Notes: a model not told the origin generated them from the sequence alone. A DNA stretch of 64,000 nucleotides from Thermaerobacter sp. FW80 (GCF_004634385.1 NZ_CP037895.1:1029245-1093244), one strand, 5' to 3'. Shown: positions 8,878 through 17,911, counted from the stretch's first letter. Numbers and translations are program-made.

Positions 8878-9020
8878 GTTGGAAACAGGTGACGGCGACG
8901 GGCAGCGCCGTTGCCGGTGGTTGGAGCGTTCCGGTTCGCGTCGACGGCTGAGGGAGGTGGACGGCCGCGGGTGCGGCGGGACGTGTCCGCACCCGCCGAC
9001 GGGTGGAGGAGGCGAGACCG

Positions 9021-9836
9021 GTGGGGGGCGGGCTCTGGCAACCGGCCGCTGCCGCGGGGTGGCGAGGGGCTCACCGGCTCTGGGCGTTCCTTCGCGAGGA
9101 GCTCCTGACCTGGCTCTTCCCTTGGCCGCCCTACTGCCTAGGCTGTGGCGTCGCCCTGCCCCATGGGCTGCGGGACGAACCGGCCCTCTGCGACGCCTGC
9201 GGCGTCCGGCTCGCCCACGGACCCGGAGGCCGGTGCCCGACCTGCGACCGTCCCGCCTGGCTGGCCGATGCCGAGGGGCCGTGCAGCCAGTGTCGCAACC
9301 TGGGGCCGCCGTGGGTGGCGGTCCGGGCGGTGGCGACCTACGAGGGTCTGATGCGGCGATTGATCCTGCGCATGAAGTACGGGGACGAGCCCTACGTCGC
9401 CGAGCTGCTGGGCCGGAGGATGGCGGCGCGGGCGGACGATTGGCCCCGGGACCTGGTGGTCGTGCCCGTGCCCATGCACCCGGAGCGGCTGCGGCAGAGG
9501 GGGTACAACCAGGCCGCGCTGCTCGCCCGCGCGGTGGCGCGGGCGAGCAGCCGGCCGCTGGCAGAGGGGCTGCTGGTGCGGGCCGAGGCCGGCGGCGCCC
9601 AGGCGGCCCTGGGCGCCGCCGGCCGGCGGGCCAACGTGGCCGGCGCCTTCGCCCCGGCCCGCGGCGCCCGCCGCCGGGGGCTGGCGGGCCGCCCCGTGCT
9701 CGTGGTCGACGACGTGCTGACCACCGGCCGAACCCTGGCTGCGGTCTGCGCCGCCCTGCGGGCGGCGGGGGCCGGGCCCGTATACGGGTTGACGGCGGCG
9801 GTGACGCCCCTCGCGCCGGGCCGGCACCACTCCTGA
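9021..9836 (+). CDS. comF: ComF family phosphoribosyltransferase-like protein
   Basis: 271-residue ComFC-type protein, needed for DNA uptake in competent Bacillus and related bacteria. Two Cys pairs form an N-terminal zinc-binding part (CLGCG, CDACG, CPTC, CSQC), followed by a type I phosphoribosyltransferase domain with the PRPP motif VLVVDDVLTTGRTL and PVPMHPERLRQRGYNQA. The start GTG 9021 is set by GGAGGAGGCG seven bases before it. An exact 13-mer of the iterated repeat lies inside the gene (9173). As in Bacillus, comF precedes flgM-flgN-flgK-flgL. No other competence genes are in the window. Confidence 0.9.
   Translation: MGGGLWQPAAAAGWRGAHRLWAFLREELLTWLFPWPPYCLGCGVALPHGLRDEPALCDACGVRLAHGPGGRCPTCDRPAWLADAEGPCSQCRNLGPPWVAVRAVATYEGLMRRLILRMKYGDEPYVAELLGRRMAARADDWPRDLVVVPVPMHPERLRQRGYNQAALLARAVARASSRPLAEGLLVRAEAGGAQAALGAAGRRANVAGAFAPARGARRRGLAGRPVLVVDDVLTTGRTLAAVCAALRAAGAGPVYGLTAAVTPLAPGRHHS
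9173..9185 (+). repeat. iterated 13-mer GGACGAACCGGCC
   Basis: Exact copy in comF, between the first two zinc Cys pairs. Confidence 0.85.
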
Positions 9837-10055
9837 TGCGCGTCATCCGCTATGAATGGCATCGGGGGTTTGCCCGAAAACACGGGTGTACCCCTCGCGA
9901 CGCAGGCCCGCCCGGCTTCGGGAGCGCGGGTACCCGGCTCCCGGGTGCGAGGAGGGCGCAGCCCGCCAGACGGTGCGGCTCGGGGTGCGGACCGACCGGA
10001 CGACGCTGCGCCGTGGATGGCCTGCGGCGGGCCTGAGGTGGAGGAGGGCGGGGCG

Positions 10056-10577
10056 ATGATCATCTCGCGGCAACAGGTGCTGAGCGCGCTGAAGGCGTAC
10101 GCGATGCAGCCACCGGCCACGCCCGGGGCGGGTGGCCCTGCTCCCGTGGCGCCCAACGGCAGCGTCCGACCCCCGGCGGCGGGCGGGCCGAACGCCGAGG
10201 CGCCGGTGCGGGGCGTTGGCGGCAGCGAAGGCGGCGGGAAGGACGAGTCGTCGGTTTCGTCGCTCCGCCGCAGGGACGCGTCCGCGGGGGCGCCGACGCC
10301 TTCCGTCCACGGCCCCGCCGGGTCGTCCGGCGCGGCGGCCGTCGGCGGCTCCCAGGGGCCGGGTCGGCCGCCACGGGATCGCGTCGATCTCTCGCCCGCC
10401 GCCGCCACGGTCCAGCGGCTGGTGGCCGAGGCCCGGGCGTTGCCCGACGTGCGCCAGGAGCGGGTCGAGGCGTTGCGCCAGCGGATCGCCCGGGGTGCGT
10501 ACCAGGTGCCGCCGGAGCAGGTGGCCGAGCGCATGTTGCGCCGGCTGCTGGTGGACCGCGCCCAGGAGGGGCGGTAG
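10056..10577 (+). CDS. flgM: anti-sigma-28 factor FlgM
   Basis: 173 residues. The C-terminal FlgM domain is clear: DRVDLSPAAATVQRLVAEAR, then RVEALRQRIARGAYQVPPEQ and ERMLRRLL, the helices that bind sigma-28. The N-terminus (MIISRQQVLSALKAYAM) also fits, but about 80 low-complexity Pro/Ala/Gly residues separate the two, making it almost twice the usual length. ATG 10056 is preceded by GGAGGAGGGCGG. It heads the flgM-flgN-flgK-flgL cluster; the stop and flgN start are two bases apart. No clear promoter was seen in 9837-10055. Confidence 0.88.
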   Translation: MIISRQQVLSALKAYAMQPPATPGAGGPAPVAPNGSVRPPAAGGPNAEAPVRGVGGSEGGGKDESSVSSLRRRDASAGAPTPSVHGPAGSSGAAAVGGSQGPGRPPRDRVDLSPAAATVQRLVAEARALPDVRQERVEALRQRIARGAYQVPPEQVAERMLRRLLVDRAQEGR

Positions 10578-10579
10578 TC

Positions 10580-11293
10580 GTGGCCGCCGAGGGGCGCAGC
10601 GCCTTGCCCGCGGCCCGCGGGGCCAGCCCCGCGTCGTCCCCGGCGGAGCCCGGTGGGTCGACGACCGGGTCTTCGCGGGATCCAGCCGCCGTGTCGCGGC
10701 CCGTCATGGCGGGGGGACCCCGATCGCCTTCGGCGGGGGAGGCGTCGGGGACCACCGGGGCGGAGGCCATGGACGGGCGCGAGCCGATGCTGTCGCGGGC
10801 GGACGCGCTGTGCCGGGAGCTGGTCGCCCGGACGGCGGCACAGCTGGAGCCCTGGTCACGCCTCCTGGAGGCGGCCCGGTCCCTGGGCGAGGCGCTGGTG
10901 GCCGGCGACCCGGCGGCCATCGAGGCGGCCGTGGTCGAGCAGGAGCGTTGGCTGGGGGTGATCGACCGGCTGGAGCGACGGCGCTACCGGCTCCAGGAGG
11001 AACTGGCCTCGGCCTGGGGCCTGGCCCCCTCCGCCCTGACGTGGGAGGCGCTGGCCCGGCGCCGTCCGGAACTCGGGGCGGAGCTTCGGCGGGTGCGGGA
11101 TGCCCTGCGGGCGCGAATCGAAGGGGTCGAGGCGGAGAACCGCCGGAACCGCGCCCTGGCCCAGCAGGGCTTGGCGTGGAGCCGGTTCGTCCTGCAAGGC
11201 GTGGCCGGGGCGTCGGCCCACACCGCCCCGGCCTACGGCCGGGACGGACAGCGCCCGTGGCGCCCGCCGGCGCTGATCGACCGCGCCTACTGA
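10580..11293 (+). CDS. flgN: FlgN-type chaperone for hook-associated proteins
   Basis: 237 residues; roughly residues 70-215 form the helical FlgN-like part (MLSRADALCRELVARTAAQL, ARIEGVEAENRRNRALAQQG) expected to bind FlgK and FlgL before export. The N-terminal about 65 residues are low complexity. Identification rests on the helical pattern, the NRRNRALAQQG-like ending typical of the family and the position between flgM and flgK. A GTG start at 10580 lies two bases after the flgM stop. One exact 12-mer repeat (11181) encodes SRFVLQ in the conserved helix. Confidence 0.8.
   Translation: MAAEGRSALPAARGASPASSPAEPGGSTTGSSRDPAAVSRPVMAGGPRSPSAGEASGTTGAEAMDGREPMLSRADALCRELVARTAAQLEPWSRLLEAARSLGEALVAGDPAAIEAAVVEQERWLGVIDRLERRRYRLQEELASAWGLAPSALTWEALARRRPELGAELRRVRDALRARIEGVEAENRRNRALAQQGLAWSRFVLQGVAGASAHTAPAYGRDGQRPWRPPALIDRAY
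11181..11192 (-). repeat. iterated 12-mer GGACGAACCGGC
   Basis: Exact copy in flgN. Confidence 0.85.
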
Positions 11294-11427
11294 CGCTGCC
11301 GGCCGGCTCCGGCCCCCGCGCGATCCATCGCGCAAGCCGCCCCGTCGAAGAAAGCAGGCGATGAACCGGCACGCCGCGGGCTCCCGGGGCCGGGCCCGGG
11401 CCGCGGCCCGCCGCGATCCAGCGAGGG

Positions 11428-12927
11428 ATGGCGATCATGCGGAGCACGTTCTTCGGCCTCGAACTCGCCCGGCTGGGCATGTGGGCGCAGCAGCGGGCCC
11501 TGGATGTCACCGGGCACAACATCGCCAACGCCAACACGCCGGGGTACTCGCGACAGGTGGCCCGCCTGACGCCCACCCCGCCCTACCCGCCGCCGTCGCG
11601 GACCCTGCCGGTGGAAACCGGGCAGGTGGGGACCGGCGTGCAGGTGGAGGCGATCGTGCGGGTGCGCGACCTCTTCCTGGACCGGCAGGTGCGCGACCTC
11701 CAGGGGCAGTTGGGGCGGTGGTCGGTGCGGTCGCGGACGCTGGCCGAGCTGGAGACCATCGTCGGCGAGCCCTCGGACGCGGGGCTGGCCCGGGGCCTGG
11801 GCGACTTCTGGGAGGCGCTGGCCGTCGTGGCCAACCGGCCCGACAGCCTGCCGGCCCGCACGGCGGCCGTCCAGCAGGCGCACACGCTGCTGGAGCGCTT
11901 CCAGACCGCGGATCGGCAGCTGGCCGACTTGCAGGCCAACCTGGATGCGAGCCTTGTGGCCCGAACCGACCGGGTCAACCAGATCCTCGCCCAGCTGGCC
12001 GACCTGAACCACGGGATCCGGGTAGCCACGGGCGCGGGGCAGCAGCCCAACGACCTGCTGGACGAGCGCGACCGGCTGGTGGAGGAACTGGCCGGCCTGC
12101 TCCCGGTGGCCGTCACCGAGCGGGCGGACGGCAGCGTGCGGGTCGACGTCGCGGGGCTCGTCCTGGTGGACGGCCCGGTGGCCCACCGGCTGGTCGCGGA
12201 GGAAGAACCGGCCGGCAACGGCACGGCGGTGCGCCTGTACTGGGAGCCGGCGCCCGGGAGCGGCGGCTCGGGCGGTGGGGCGCAGGATCCCACGACGCGC
12301 CAGCCCCTCGACGCGACCCTGCTGGAGGGCGGCGAGATCGACGGGCTGCTGGAGGCGCGGGACGGGCTGGTGGCCGGCCTGCGGGAGGATCTCAAGGCCC
12401 TGTTCTTCGGCCTGGCCGAGGCCGTCAACGCCATCCACCGGCAGGGCTACGGGCTGAACGACTCGGCGGGAGCCGGTGGCGGAGCGGGCCGGGACGTGTT
12501 CCTCCTCGGGGCCGGCGACGACCTGCACGCGGTGGTGGTGAACCCCGCGCTGGACGATCCGGCCAACTTCGCGGCGGCGGCCGAGCCGGGCGCCCCCGGC
12601 GACGGGCGGATCGCGCTGCAGCTCGCCCAGCTGCGGAACCAGCCCCTCGCGCAGCTGGGCAACGCCACGGCCCAGGACTACCTGGAGAGCGTGGTGGCCG
12701 AGCTGGGCATCGCCGGTCGGCAGGCGCAGGAGGGCCAGCGCACCACCGAGCTGCTGCTCGACCAGGTGACGGTGCAGCGGGAGAGCGTCCGCGGCGTCTC
12801 CCTGGACGAGGAGATGACGCAGCTCATCCGGTACCAGCACGCCTACGCGGCCGCGGCCCGTCTGGTCACGGCGGTCGACGCCATGCTCGGCATCCTGATC
12901 GAGCGCACGGGCGTGGTCGGCCGCTAG
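11428..12927 (+). CDS. flgK: hook-filament junction protein FlgK
   Basis: 499-residue hook-associated protein 1. The rod/hook N-terminal signature is intact (GHNIANANTPGYSRQVAR), the coiled-coil D1 region follows, and the C-terminus reads VSLDEEMTQLIRYQHAYAAA, the canonical ending that packs in D0. The middle variable domain (residues about 230-380) contains Gly-rich stretches. ATG 11428 follows GCGAGGG; ATG 11437 (MRSTFFGLELA) is an equally acceptable start. flgL starts 50 bases after the stop. Confidence 0.95.
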   Translation: MAIMRSTFFGLELARLGMWAQQRALDVTGHNIANANTPGYSRQVARLTPTPPYPPPSRTLPVETGQVGTGVQVEAIVRVRDLFLDRQVRDLQGQLGRWSVRSRTLAELETIVGEPSDAGLARGLGDFWEALAVVANRPDSLPARTAAVQQAHTLLERFQTADRQLADLQANLDASLVARTDRVNQILAQLADLNHGIRVATGAGQQPNDLLDERDRLVEELAGLLPVAVTERADGSVRVDVAGLVLVDGPVAHRLVAEEEPAGNGTAVRLYWEPAPGSGGSGGGAQDPTTRQPLDATLLEGGEIDGLLEARDGLVAGLREDLKALFFGLAEAVNAIHRQGYGLNDSAGAGGGAGRDVFLLGAGDDLHAVVVNPALDDPANFAAAAEPGAPGDGRIALQLAQLRNQPLAQLGNATAQDYLESVVAELGIAGRQAQEGQRTTELLLDQVTVQRESVRGVSLDEEMTQLIRYQHAYAAAARLVTAVDAMLGILIERTGVVGR

Positions 12928-12977
12928 GGGATCCCGCCAACGAGCGACAACGAGCGAGGGACGGGGAGGCGAACCCG

Positions 12978-13865
12978 GTGCGCATCACCGGCGGCATGAT
13001 GATCACCACCCTGCTGGCCGACCTGCGCCGGGCCCAGCAGCGGCTGAGCACGTACCAGAACCGGCTGGCCTCGGGCAAGCGGGTGCAGCGTCCCTCCGAC
13101 GACCCCGTCGCCACGGTGGACAGCCTGCGGCTTCGCGCTCGCCTGGCGGAGGTGGAGCGGCTGCGGGCCAACGCCCAGGACGCCCGGGACTGGCTGGAGA
13201 TGACGGACGGCGCCCTGGACCGGGCGGGCCAGATCGTGCAGCGGGCGCGGGAGCTGGCGATCCGGGCGGCATCGGGCACGCTGCCCGACAGCTCCCTCGA
13301 CGCCATCGCCGCCGAGGTCCAGCAGCTGCGCGACCACTTGCTGGAGGTGGCGAACAGCACCCTGGGCGGCGTCTATCTCTTCGGCGGCTACCGGACGAAC
13401 CAGCCCCCCTATGCCGTGGACCCCGCAAGCCCGACCGGGGTGGCCTACAACGGCGATGGCGGCGCCATCGAGCGGGAGATCGCCCCGGGGGTGACGTTGG
13501 CGGTCAACGTCCCCGGCGATGCGGCCTTCGACCCGGCCTTCGCGGCCCTTGCCCAGCTGGCGACGGCCCTGGCGGCCCGCGACCTGGACACGGTGGGGGG
13601 CGCGGCCGTCGCTGCCCTCGACGATGCCCTCGACGGCCTGCTGCGCTGGCGGGCCGCGGTGGGGGCCAAGGCGAACCGCATCGAGCTGGGGTTGAACCGG
13701 CTCGACGAGGTGCGCATCGACACCGAGCGGCTCCTGAGCGACGTGGAGGACGCGGACATCGCCGAGACCGCCATGCGCCTGGCGGTGTCGGAGGCCGCCT
13801 ACCGGGCCGCCCTGATGGCCGGCGCCCGCATCGTCCAGCCCACCCTGATGGACTTCCTCCGCTGA
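12978..13865 (+). CDS. flgL: hook-filament junction protein FlgL
   Basis: 295-residue hook-associated protein 3, flagellin-like. N-terminus RITGGMMITTLLADLRRAQQ and QNRLASGKRVQRPSDDPVAT are typical; the C-terminus (DVEDADIAETAMRLAVSEAA) is the flagellin-type D0 helix. GTG 12978 is preceded by GGGGAGGCG. It contains a one-mismatch copy of the iterated 13-mer (GGACGAACCAGCC, 13393). Unlike Bacillus, no fliW or csrA follows; a 7-bp hairpin comes directly after the stop. Confidence 0.94.
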   Translation: MRITGGMMITTLLADLRRAQQRLSTYQNRLASGKRVQRPSDDPVATVDSLRLRARLAEVERLRANAQDARDWLEMTDGALDRAGQIVQRARELAIRAASGTLPDSSLDAIAAEVQQLRDHLLEVANSTLGGVYLFGGYRTNQPPYAVDPASPTGVAYNGDGGAIEREIAPGVTLAVNVPGDAAFDPAFAALAQLATALAARDLDTVGGAAVAALDDALDGLLRWRAAVGAKANRIELGLNRLDEVRIDTERLLSDVEDADIAETAMRLAVSEAAYRAALMAGARIVQPTLMDFLR

Positions 13866-13867
13866 CA

Positions 13868-13888
13868 GCCGGCCAACGGACGGCCGGC
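13868..13888 (+). terminator. hairpin after flgL
   Basis: GCCGGCC (13868-13874), loop of 7, GGCCGGC (13882-13888), three bases after the flgL stop. There is no T-run; a possible end of the flgMNKL transcript. Confidence 0.4.
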
Positions 13889-14042
13889 CTACGGCGCGGC
13901 GGCTCGCTGCGGAGGGCGGCCGCCCGCTCCGTGCCCCGGCCCCGGTCCGACGCGCGGCCGGCTCAGGGCCCGGCGGCTCGCCGCCTCGGCCGGGGAGGAA
14001 CCCCCGCGCCGGTTGCGAAGGTTCCACCGAGGTGAGCGCCGG

Positions 14043-15497
14043 GTGAGCGACGTGTCGATCCGCTTCGGGACCGACGGCTGGCGAGCCGTCATCGCGGAGG
14101 ACTTCACCTTTGCCAACGTGCGTCGGGTGGCCTGGGCGCTGGCCGAGCACCTCCAGGCCAGCGGCCGGGCCCGACAGGGCGTCGCCGTCGGCTACGACTG
14201 CCGGTTCCTCTCCGACCGGTTCGCCGCCGCCGTGGCCTCGGTGCTAGCCGCGGCGGACATCCCCGTGATCCTCTCTCCCACGGCCTGCCCGACCCCGGCG
14301 CTGAGCTGGGCGGTGGTCTCGCGGCGCCTGGGGGCGGGCGTGATGATCACCGCCAGCCACAATCCCCCGGAATACAACGGCTTCAAGCTCAAGGGATGGT
14401 TCGGCGGCCCCGCCCTGCCGGAGGAGACGCAGCAGCTGGAGAGCATTCTCGCCCGCCAGGAGGCGGCCCGCCGACCGGGTCAGGAGCCCCCGCGGGGGAT
14501 GGACCTCGACGAGGCCCGCCGCCTCGGCCGCGTCGAAGAGGCCGACCTGATCGGACCCTATGTGGAACAGCTGCGCCGCTTGGTGGACTGGGAGCGGTTG
14601 CGCTCCGCCCGCCTGCGGGTGGTGGTGGACCCGATGCACGGGGCCGCCCGCGGCATCCTGGCGCAGCTGTTGCGGGAGGCCGGCCTCGAGGTCACCGAGA
14701 TCCGCGGCGAGTGGAACCCGGGCTTCGGGGGGCTGGCGCCCGAGCCCATCGCCCGCAACCTGGGACCGGCCATCGAGGCGGTGCAACGCCTTCAAGCCCA
14801 GGCCGTGCTGGTCACCGACGGCGACGGGGACCGCGTGGGGGCGGTGGATGCCACGGGCGAGGTCGTCGACGCCCAGCGGATCTTCGCCCTGCTGCTCCAG
14901 CACCTGGTGGAGGTGCGAGGCTGGCGCGGGGCGGTGATCAAGACCTTCGCCGGCACCCGCATGGTCGACAAGCTGGCTGCTCGCTACGGCCTCCCCTTCC
15001 GCGAGACGCCCATCGGCTTCAAGCACGTCTGCGAGCACGCCCTCAAGGAAGACGTGCTCATCGGCGGCGAGGAGAGCGGCGGCATCGGCATCAAGAACCA
15101 CATGCCGGAGCGGGATGGGTTGCTCTGCAACCTGCTGTTGGCGGAGATCATGGCCACCCGCGGCCGGACCCTGGCCGAACAGGTGCGCGCCCTGATGGCC
15201 GAGATCGGACCGCACCACTTCCAGCGCAGGGACCTGCGCCTGTCGGCGGAGGGGAAGGACCGGCTGCTCCGGCGCCTCGCGGAAGACCCGCCGTCTCGCC
15301 TGGCAGGGTGGCCGGTGGAGCGGGTGGACCCGTTGGACGGCTACAAGTTGATCTTCGGACCCAGCCGCTGGATCCTCTTCCGCGCATCGGGCACCGAGCC
15401 GGTGGTGCGGGTCTACGCCGAGGCGGAGTCGCCGGAGGCCGTGGAAGCCCTGCTGGCCGACGGCCTTCGCTTCGTCGACGCCGTCGCGGGGGCGTGA
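14043..15497 (+). CDS. phosphoglucomutase/phosphomannomutase family enzyme
   Basis: 484-residue alpha-D-phosphohexomutase. The four domains show their motifs in order: catalytic phosphoserine loop TASHNPPEYNG (about residue 105), metal loop DGDGDR (about 260), sugar-binding GGEESGGIG (about 345) and phosphate-binding FRASGTEPVVRVYAEAE near the C-terminus. It interconverts hexose 1- and 6-phosphates; whether glucose, mannose or glucosamine is the substrate cannot be read from the motifs alone. GTG 14043 follows GAGGTGAG. It stands alone between the flagellar genes and a 715-base intergenic region. Confidence 0.92.
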   Translation: MSDVSIRFGTDGWRAVIAEDFTFANVRRVAWALAEHLQASGRARQGVAVGYDCRFLSDRFAAAVASVLAAADIPVILSPTACPTPALSWAVVSRRLGAGVMITASHNPPEYNGFKLKGWFGGPALPEETQQLESILARQEAARRPGQEPPRGMDLDEARRLGRVEEADLIGPYVEQLRRLVDWERLRSARLRVVVDPMHGAARGILAQLLREAGLEVTEIRGEWNPGFGGLAPEPIARNLGPAIEAVQRLQAQAVLVTDGDGDRVGAVDATGEVVDAQRIFALLLQHLVEVRGWRGAVIKTFAGTRMVDKLAARYGLPFRETPIGFKHVCEHALKEDVLIGGEESGGIGIKNHMPERDGLLCNLLLAEIMATRGRTLAEQVRALMAEIGPHHFQRRDLRLSAEGKDRLLRRLAEDPPSRLAGWPVERVDPLDGYKLIFGPSRWILFRASGTEPVVRVYAEAESPEAVEALLADGLRFVDAVAGA

Positions 15498-15711
15498 GCC
15501 GACCTGGCCACCGGCGCCGCGCCCACCGCGTCGGACCTGCGGGGTGGAGCCCCCGCGTCGGGCCTCCGCGGCCCCGCGGCACCGCGGGGAGCCTGCGGCC
15601 TCGAGCCCCGTGCCGGACGGCGTCCGGCCGCGGCGGCAGGCAGGCGGCGGGGGCACGGAGGCACGGTGCCGGCGGCACACCCCTCCATCGACAGCCGGCG
15701 CGGGGCGGGGA

Positions 15712-15723
15712 GCCGGTTCGTCC
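15712..15723 (-). repeat. iterated 12-mer GGACGAACCGGC
   Basis: Exact intergenic copy next to the 14-bp tandem repeat, upstream of the DnaA-box cluster. Confidence 0.85.
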
Positions 15724-15726
15724 GAC

Positions 15727-15754
15727 CAGGTTCGATTCGACAGGTTCGATTCGA
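15727..15754 (+). repeat. 14-bp perfect tandem repeat
   Basis: CAGGTTCGATTCGA occurs twice back to back (15727-15740 and 15741-15754), four bases after an exact iterated 12-mer (15712). The region 15498-16212 holds no credible gene; its other feature is the DnaA-box cluster. Confidence 0.8.
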
Positions 15755-15889
15755 GGGGGCCCGGTCACGCGGGACCCCCTCGCCGTCTCGTGGTGCTCGA
15801 ATGTTCTCGGCACCCATGGCGCCCGGCGCCCTGGCGATCGCGAAGGTTGGATGGGAGCGGCGACGGGATGGAAGGGGCAGGATGATTGG

Positions 15890-16010
15890 TTATCCCCAAC
15901 CCTATGAACACTGCGAGAGTCCACCACGGGCCGTCATGGCGCAGGAGAAGGCGCGGTTATCAACAGGTCATCCACATTGTCCACATGCCGTGACGGGTAC
16001 ACTATCCACA
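15890..16010 (+). promoter_or_regulatory. cluster of five DnaA-box-like sites
   Basis: Five 9-mers, all in the same orientation and each one mismatch from TTATCCACA: TTATCCCCA (15890), TTATCAACA (15957), TCATCCACA (15968), TTGTCCACA (15977, abutting the previous one) and CTATCCACA (16002). By hand estimate about 0.002 such matches are expected on one strand of 121 bases at this base composition. They lie in a locally AT-richer gap upstream of hpf. No dnaA, dnaN or unwinding element is near, so this looks like a DnaA-titrating or regulatory cluster rather than the origin. Confidence 0.6.
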
Positions 16011-16212
16011 CCGGCGCAGGTCCCTTCCTGCGATCGCTTCCATCCCCTGGACGACGTCGTCGCAGCCGTCGTGGTGCAACGGGCCCTGCGCGGCGAGCCG
16101 GCGCCCGGCCGGCGGGCCGGGAGGCGGCGGCGACCCACGGGCAGGCAACGGTAGGAAGAGACCGATCCCACGCGGAACTCTTCTATACGTTCAGGGGAAG
16201 GAGTGAGGGCCG

Positions 16213-16776
16213 TTGAACATTGCCATCTATGGCAAGAACCTCGACGTCACCGACGCCCTCAAGGAGTACGCCCGCAGGAAGGTCGGCAAGGTGGCCCGGT
16301 ACTTCAACGATACCCCCCTGCAGGCGCAGGTCACCCTGAGCATCGAGCGCGACCGCCACATCGTCGAAGTGACCATCCCTCTCCCCAACAACGGCCTCCT
16401 CATCCGCGCGGAGGAAGACTCCGAGGACATGTACGCCTCCATCGACCTGGTGGTGGACAAACTGGAACGCCAGATCCGCAAGTTGAAGACCCGCCTCAAT
16501 CGCAAGGCCCGTCGGCTGGACGCGACCACGGGCCAAGCCCTGCCCGAATCCGAGACCTCGCTGGACGAACCGGCCCCGGCCGACGCCGAGGAGGAGGGAC
16601 GGGTCGTCCGGACCAAGCGGTTCCCCCTCAAGCCCATGACCGTCGACGAGGCGATCCTGCAGATGGATCTGCTGGGACACGACTTCTTCGTGTTCGCGAA
16701 TGCGGCCACGGGCGATGTCAACGTGGTCTACCGGCGTCGCGACGGGCAGTACGGCCTGATCGAGCCGGAAGCCTAG
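16213..16776 (+). CDS. hpf: long-form ribosome hibernation promoting factor
   Basis: 187-residue long HPF that dimerises 70S ribosomes into 100S. Residues 1-100 are the S30AE domain (MNIAIYGKNLDVTDALKEYA; SIDLVVDKLERQIRKLKTRL); a linker (about 105-130) follows; residues 130-187 are the C-terminal dimerisation domain (KRFPLKPMTVDEAILQMDLL, HDFFVFANA). The start is TTG 16213 after GGGGAAGGAGTGAGG. The linker contains an exact iterated 13-mer (16563), read as LDEPAP. A sigma-H-like GTAGGAAGA (16151) lies upstream but is weak. hpf precedes secA here as in Bacillus, though several kb away. Confidence 0.95.
   Translation: MNIAIYGKNLDVTDALKEYARRKVGKVARYFNDTPLQAQVTLSIERDRHIVEVTIPLPNNGLLIRAEEDSEDMYASIDLVVDKLERQIRKLKTRLNRKARRLDATTGQALPESETSLDEPAPADAEEEGRVVRTKRFPLKPMTVDEAILQMDLLGHDFFVFANAATGDVNVVYRRRDGQYGLIEPEA
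16563..16575 (+). repeat. iterated 13-mer GGACGAACCGGCC
   Basis: Exact copy in the hpf inter-domain linker. Confidence 0.85.
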
Positions 16777-16807
16777 CGGGGCCCTGGCGGCGTCATCGCC
16801 CTGCGGT

Positions 16808-16837
16808 CGGCGGGCCGGTCCGAGGACCGGCCCGCCG
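16808..16837 (+). terminator. hpf terminator hairpin
   Basis: Perfect 14-bp stem (16808-16821 with 16824-16837, 2-base spacer) 31 bases after the hpf stop. No T-run follows. Confidence 0.55.
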
Positions 16838-17028
16838 TCGGGACAAGCCCCCTCCAGCGACCCTGGGATCCCTTGCCCAGCCGACCCCCGCCATCCCGTG
16901 TCGAACGGTGTCGGGCCGCAAGGCCGCGAACGGACGAGGGCGACGCCACTCGGCCATGGAAAATGGGACTGGGCCGTTGGCGCAGGAGCAGGTTAAGGTG
17001 AGGAAAGGAAGAACCGACTTTTCCTGAC

Positions 17029-17757
17029 ATGCGGGCCGTCCTTGCGGCCAACGGGAGGATGTTGCAGGTGTCGCAGCCCTCGTCGTGGTTCGACAACACC
17101 GCCAAGGCCATGGAGTCGGCGCTGCTGGGGCTACCCGGCGTCCTCTCGTCCCACGTGGAGGTCGACGCCGAGGGCCGCGTGCAAGCGATCCACCTGTTGG
17201 CGGGACCGGGTCGCGCCGAGCACCAGCTGCTTCGCGACGTCCAGTCGCTCATGGCCATCAGCTTTGGCCAGGAGGTGGAGCGCGGGATCGTCCAGGTCAC
17301 GCGGGTGGGCGGCGGCGACGAATACGGGCAATCGCGCCTGCGGCTGCTGCGTCACCGGCTGGAGTCCGAGGGGACGCAGGTCGGCGTGGTGGTCGAACTC
17401 GGCAACGGGGACCAGGTCTTCCGGGGGGAGGCCCGCGGGAACCGGTCGCCCACGGCCTTGCTGCGGATGGCGGCGGTGGCGACCGCCCGGGCGGTGGTGG
17501 CCGCCCTCTACCGCATGGTGGAGGTCGAGGTCTTCTCGGTGCAGCGGGTGCGTCTGGGGCACCGGAGCGTCGCGCTGGTCGGCATCACCGCCGGCGGGGG
17601 CATCCTGTCGCCGCAGGAGTACGTAGGCGCGGTGCTGATCAAGCTCGATGAGACGGAGGCCACCTGCCGGGCGGTGCTGGATGGGGTCAACCGGTTCTTC
17701 GCCCTGGCAGGCCAGATGGCACCAGAAGGAACTGGCGGACAGAGCACGAATGTCTAG
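17029..17757 (+). CDS. conserved-looking protein of unknown function
   Basis: 242 residues, not assigned to a named family. Two alpha/beta modules are visible: residues about 20-95 (ALLGLPGVLSSHVEVDAEGR, then IHLLAGPGRAEHQLLRDVQS) resemble a small ferredoxin-like sensor fold seen in Clostridia, and residues about 100-225 have LRLLRHRLESEGTQVGVVVE plus a second beta-rich part. No membrane segment or catalytic motif. ATG 17029 lies 17 bases after GAGGAAAGGAAG; AGGAAA (17001) can pair with TTTCCT (17020), which would hide that site; ATG 17059 with GGGAGG is an alternative. It lies between hpf and the small peptide/HD-GYP region. Confidence 0.65.
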   Translation: MRAVLAANGRMLQVSQPSSWFDNTAKAMESALLGLPGVLSSHVEVDAEGRVQAIHLLAGPGRAEHQLLRDVQSLMAISFGQEVERGIVQVTRVGGGDEYGQSRLRLLRHRLESEGTQVGVVVELGNGDQVFRGEARGNRSPTALLRMAAVATARAVVAALYRMVEVEVFSVQRVRLGHRSVALVGITAGGGILSPQEYVGAVLIKLDETEATCRAVLDGVNRFFALAGQMAPEGTGGQSTNV

Positions 17758-17911
17758 AAAGCACGCAATTGGCATGGATTGCCGGGTCGGTGAACCCTTC
17801 ACAAAGGGATGGGCGTCGAGGCACGGTCCGTTCGGGCTTCGGGCTCCGACCCCAGCCGCGACCCCTCCGCGGACGGTGGTGACGGCCAACAAAAGGGTTC
17901 TCAAAGGTTTC

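Noticed and set aside
15712-15754. tRNA gene fragment
   Set aside because: GGTTCGATTC resembles a T-arm, but it is a tandem repeat and no acceptor, D or anticodon arms surround it.
15890-16010. Replication origin
   Set aside because: There are DnaA-like boxes, but no dnaA/dnaN, no AT-rich unwinding element and no strand switch of gene direction here; flanking genes all read +.
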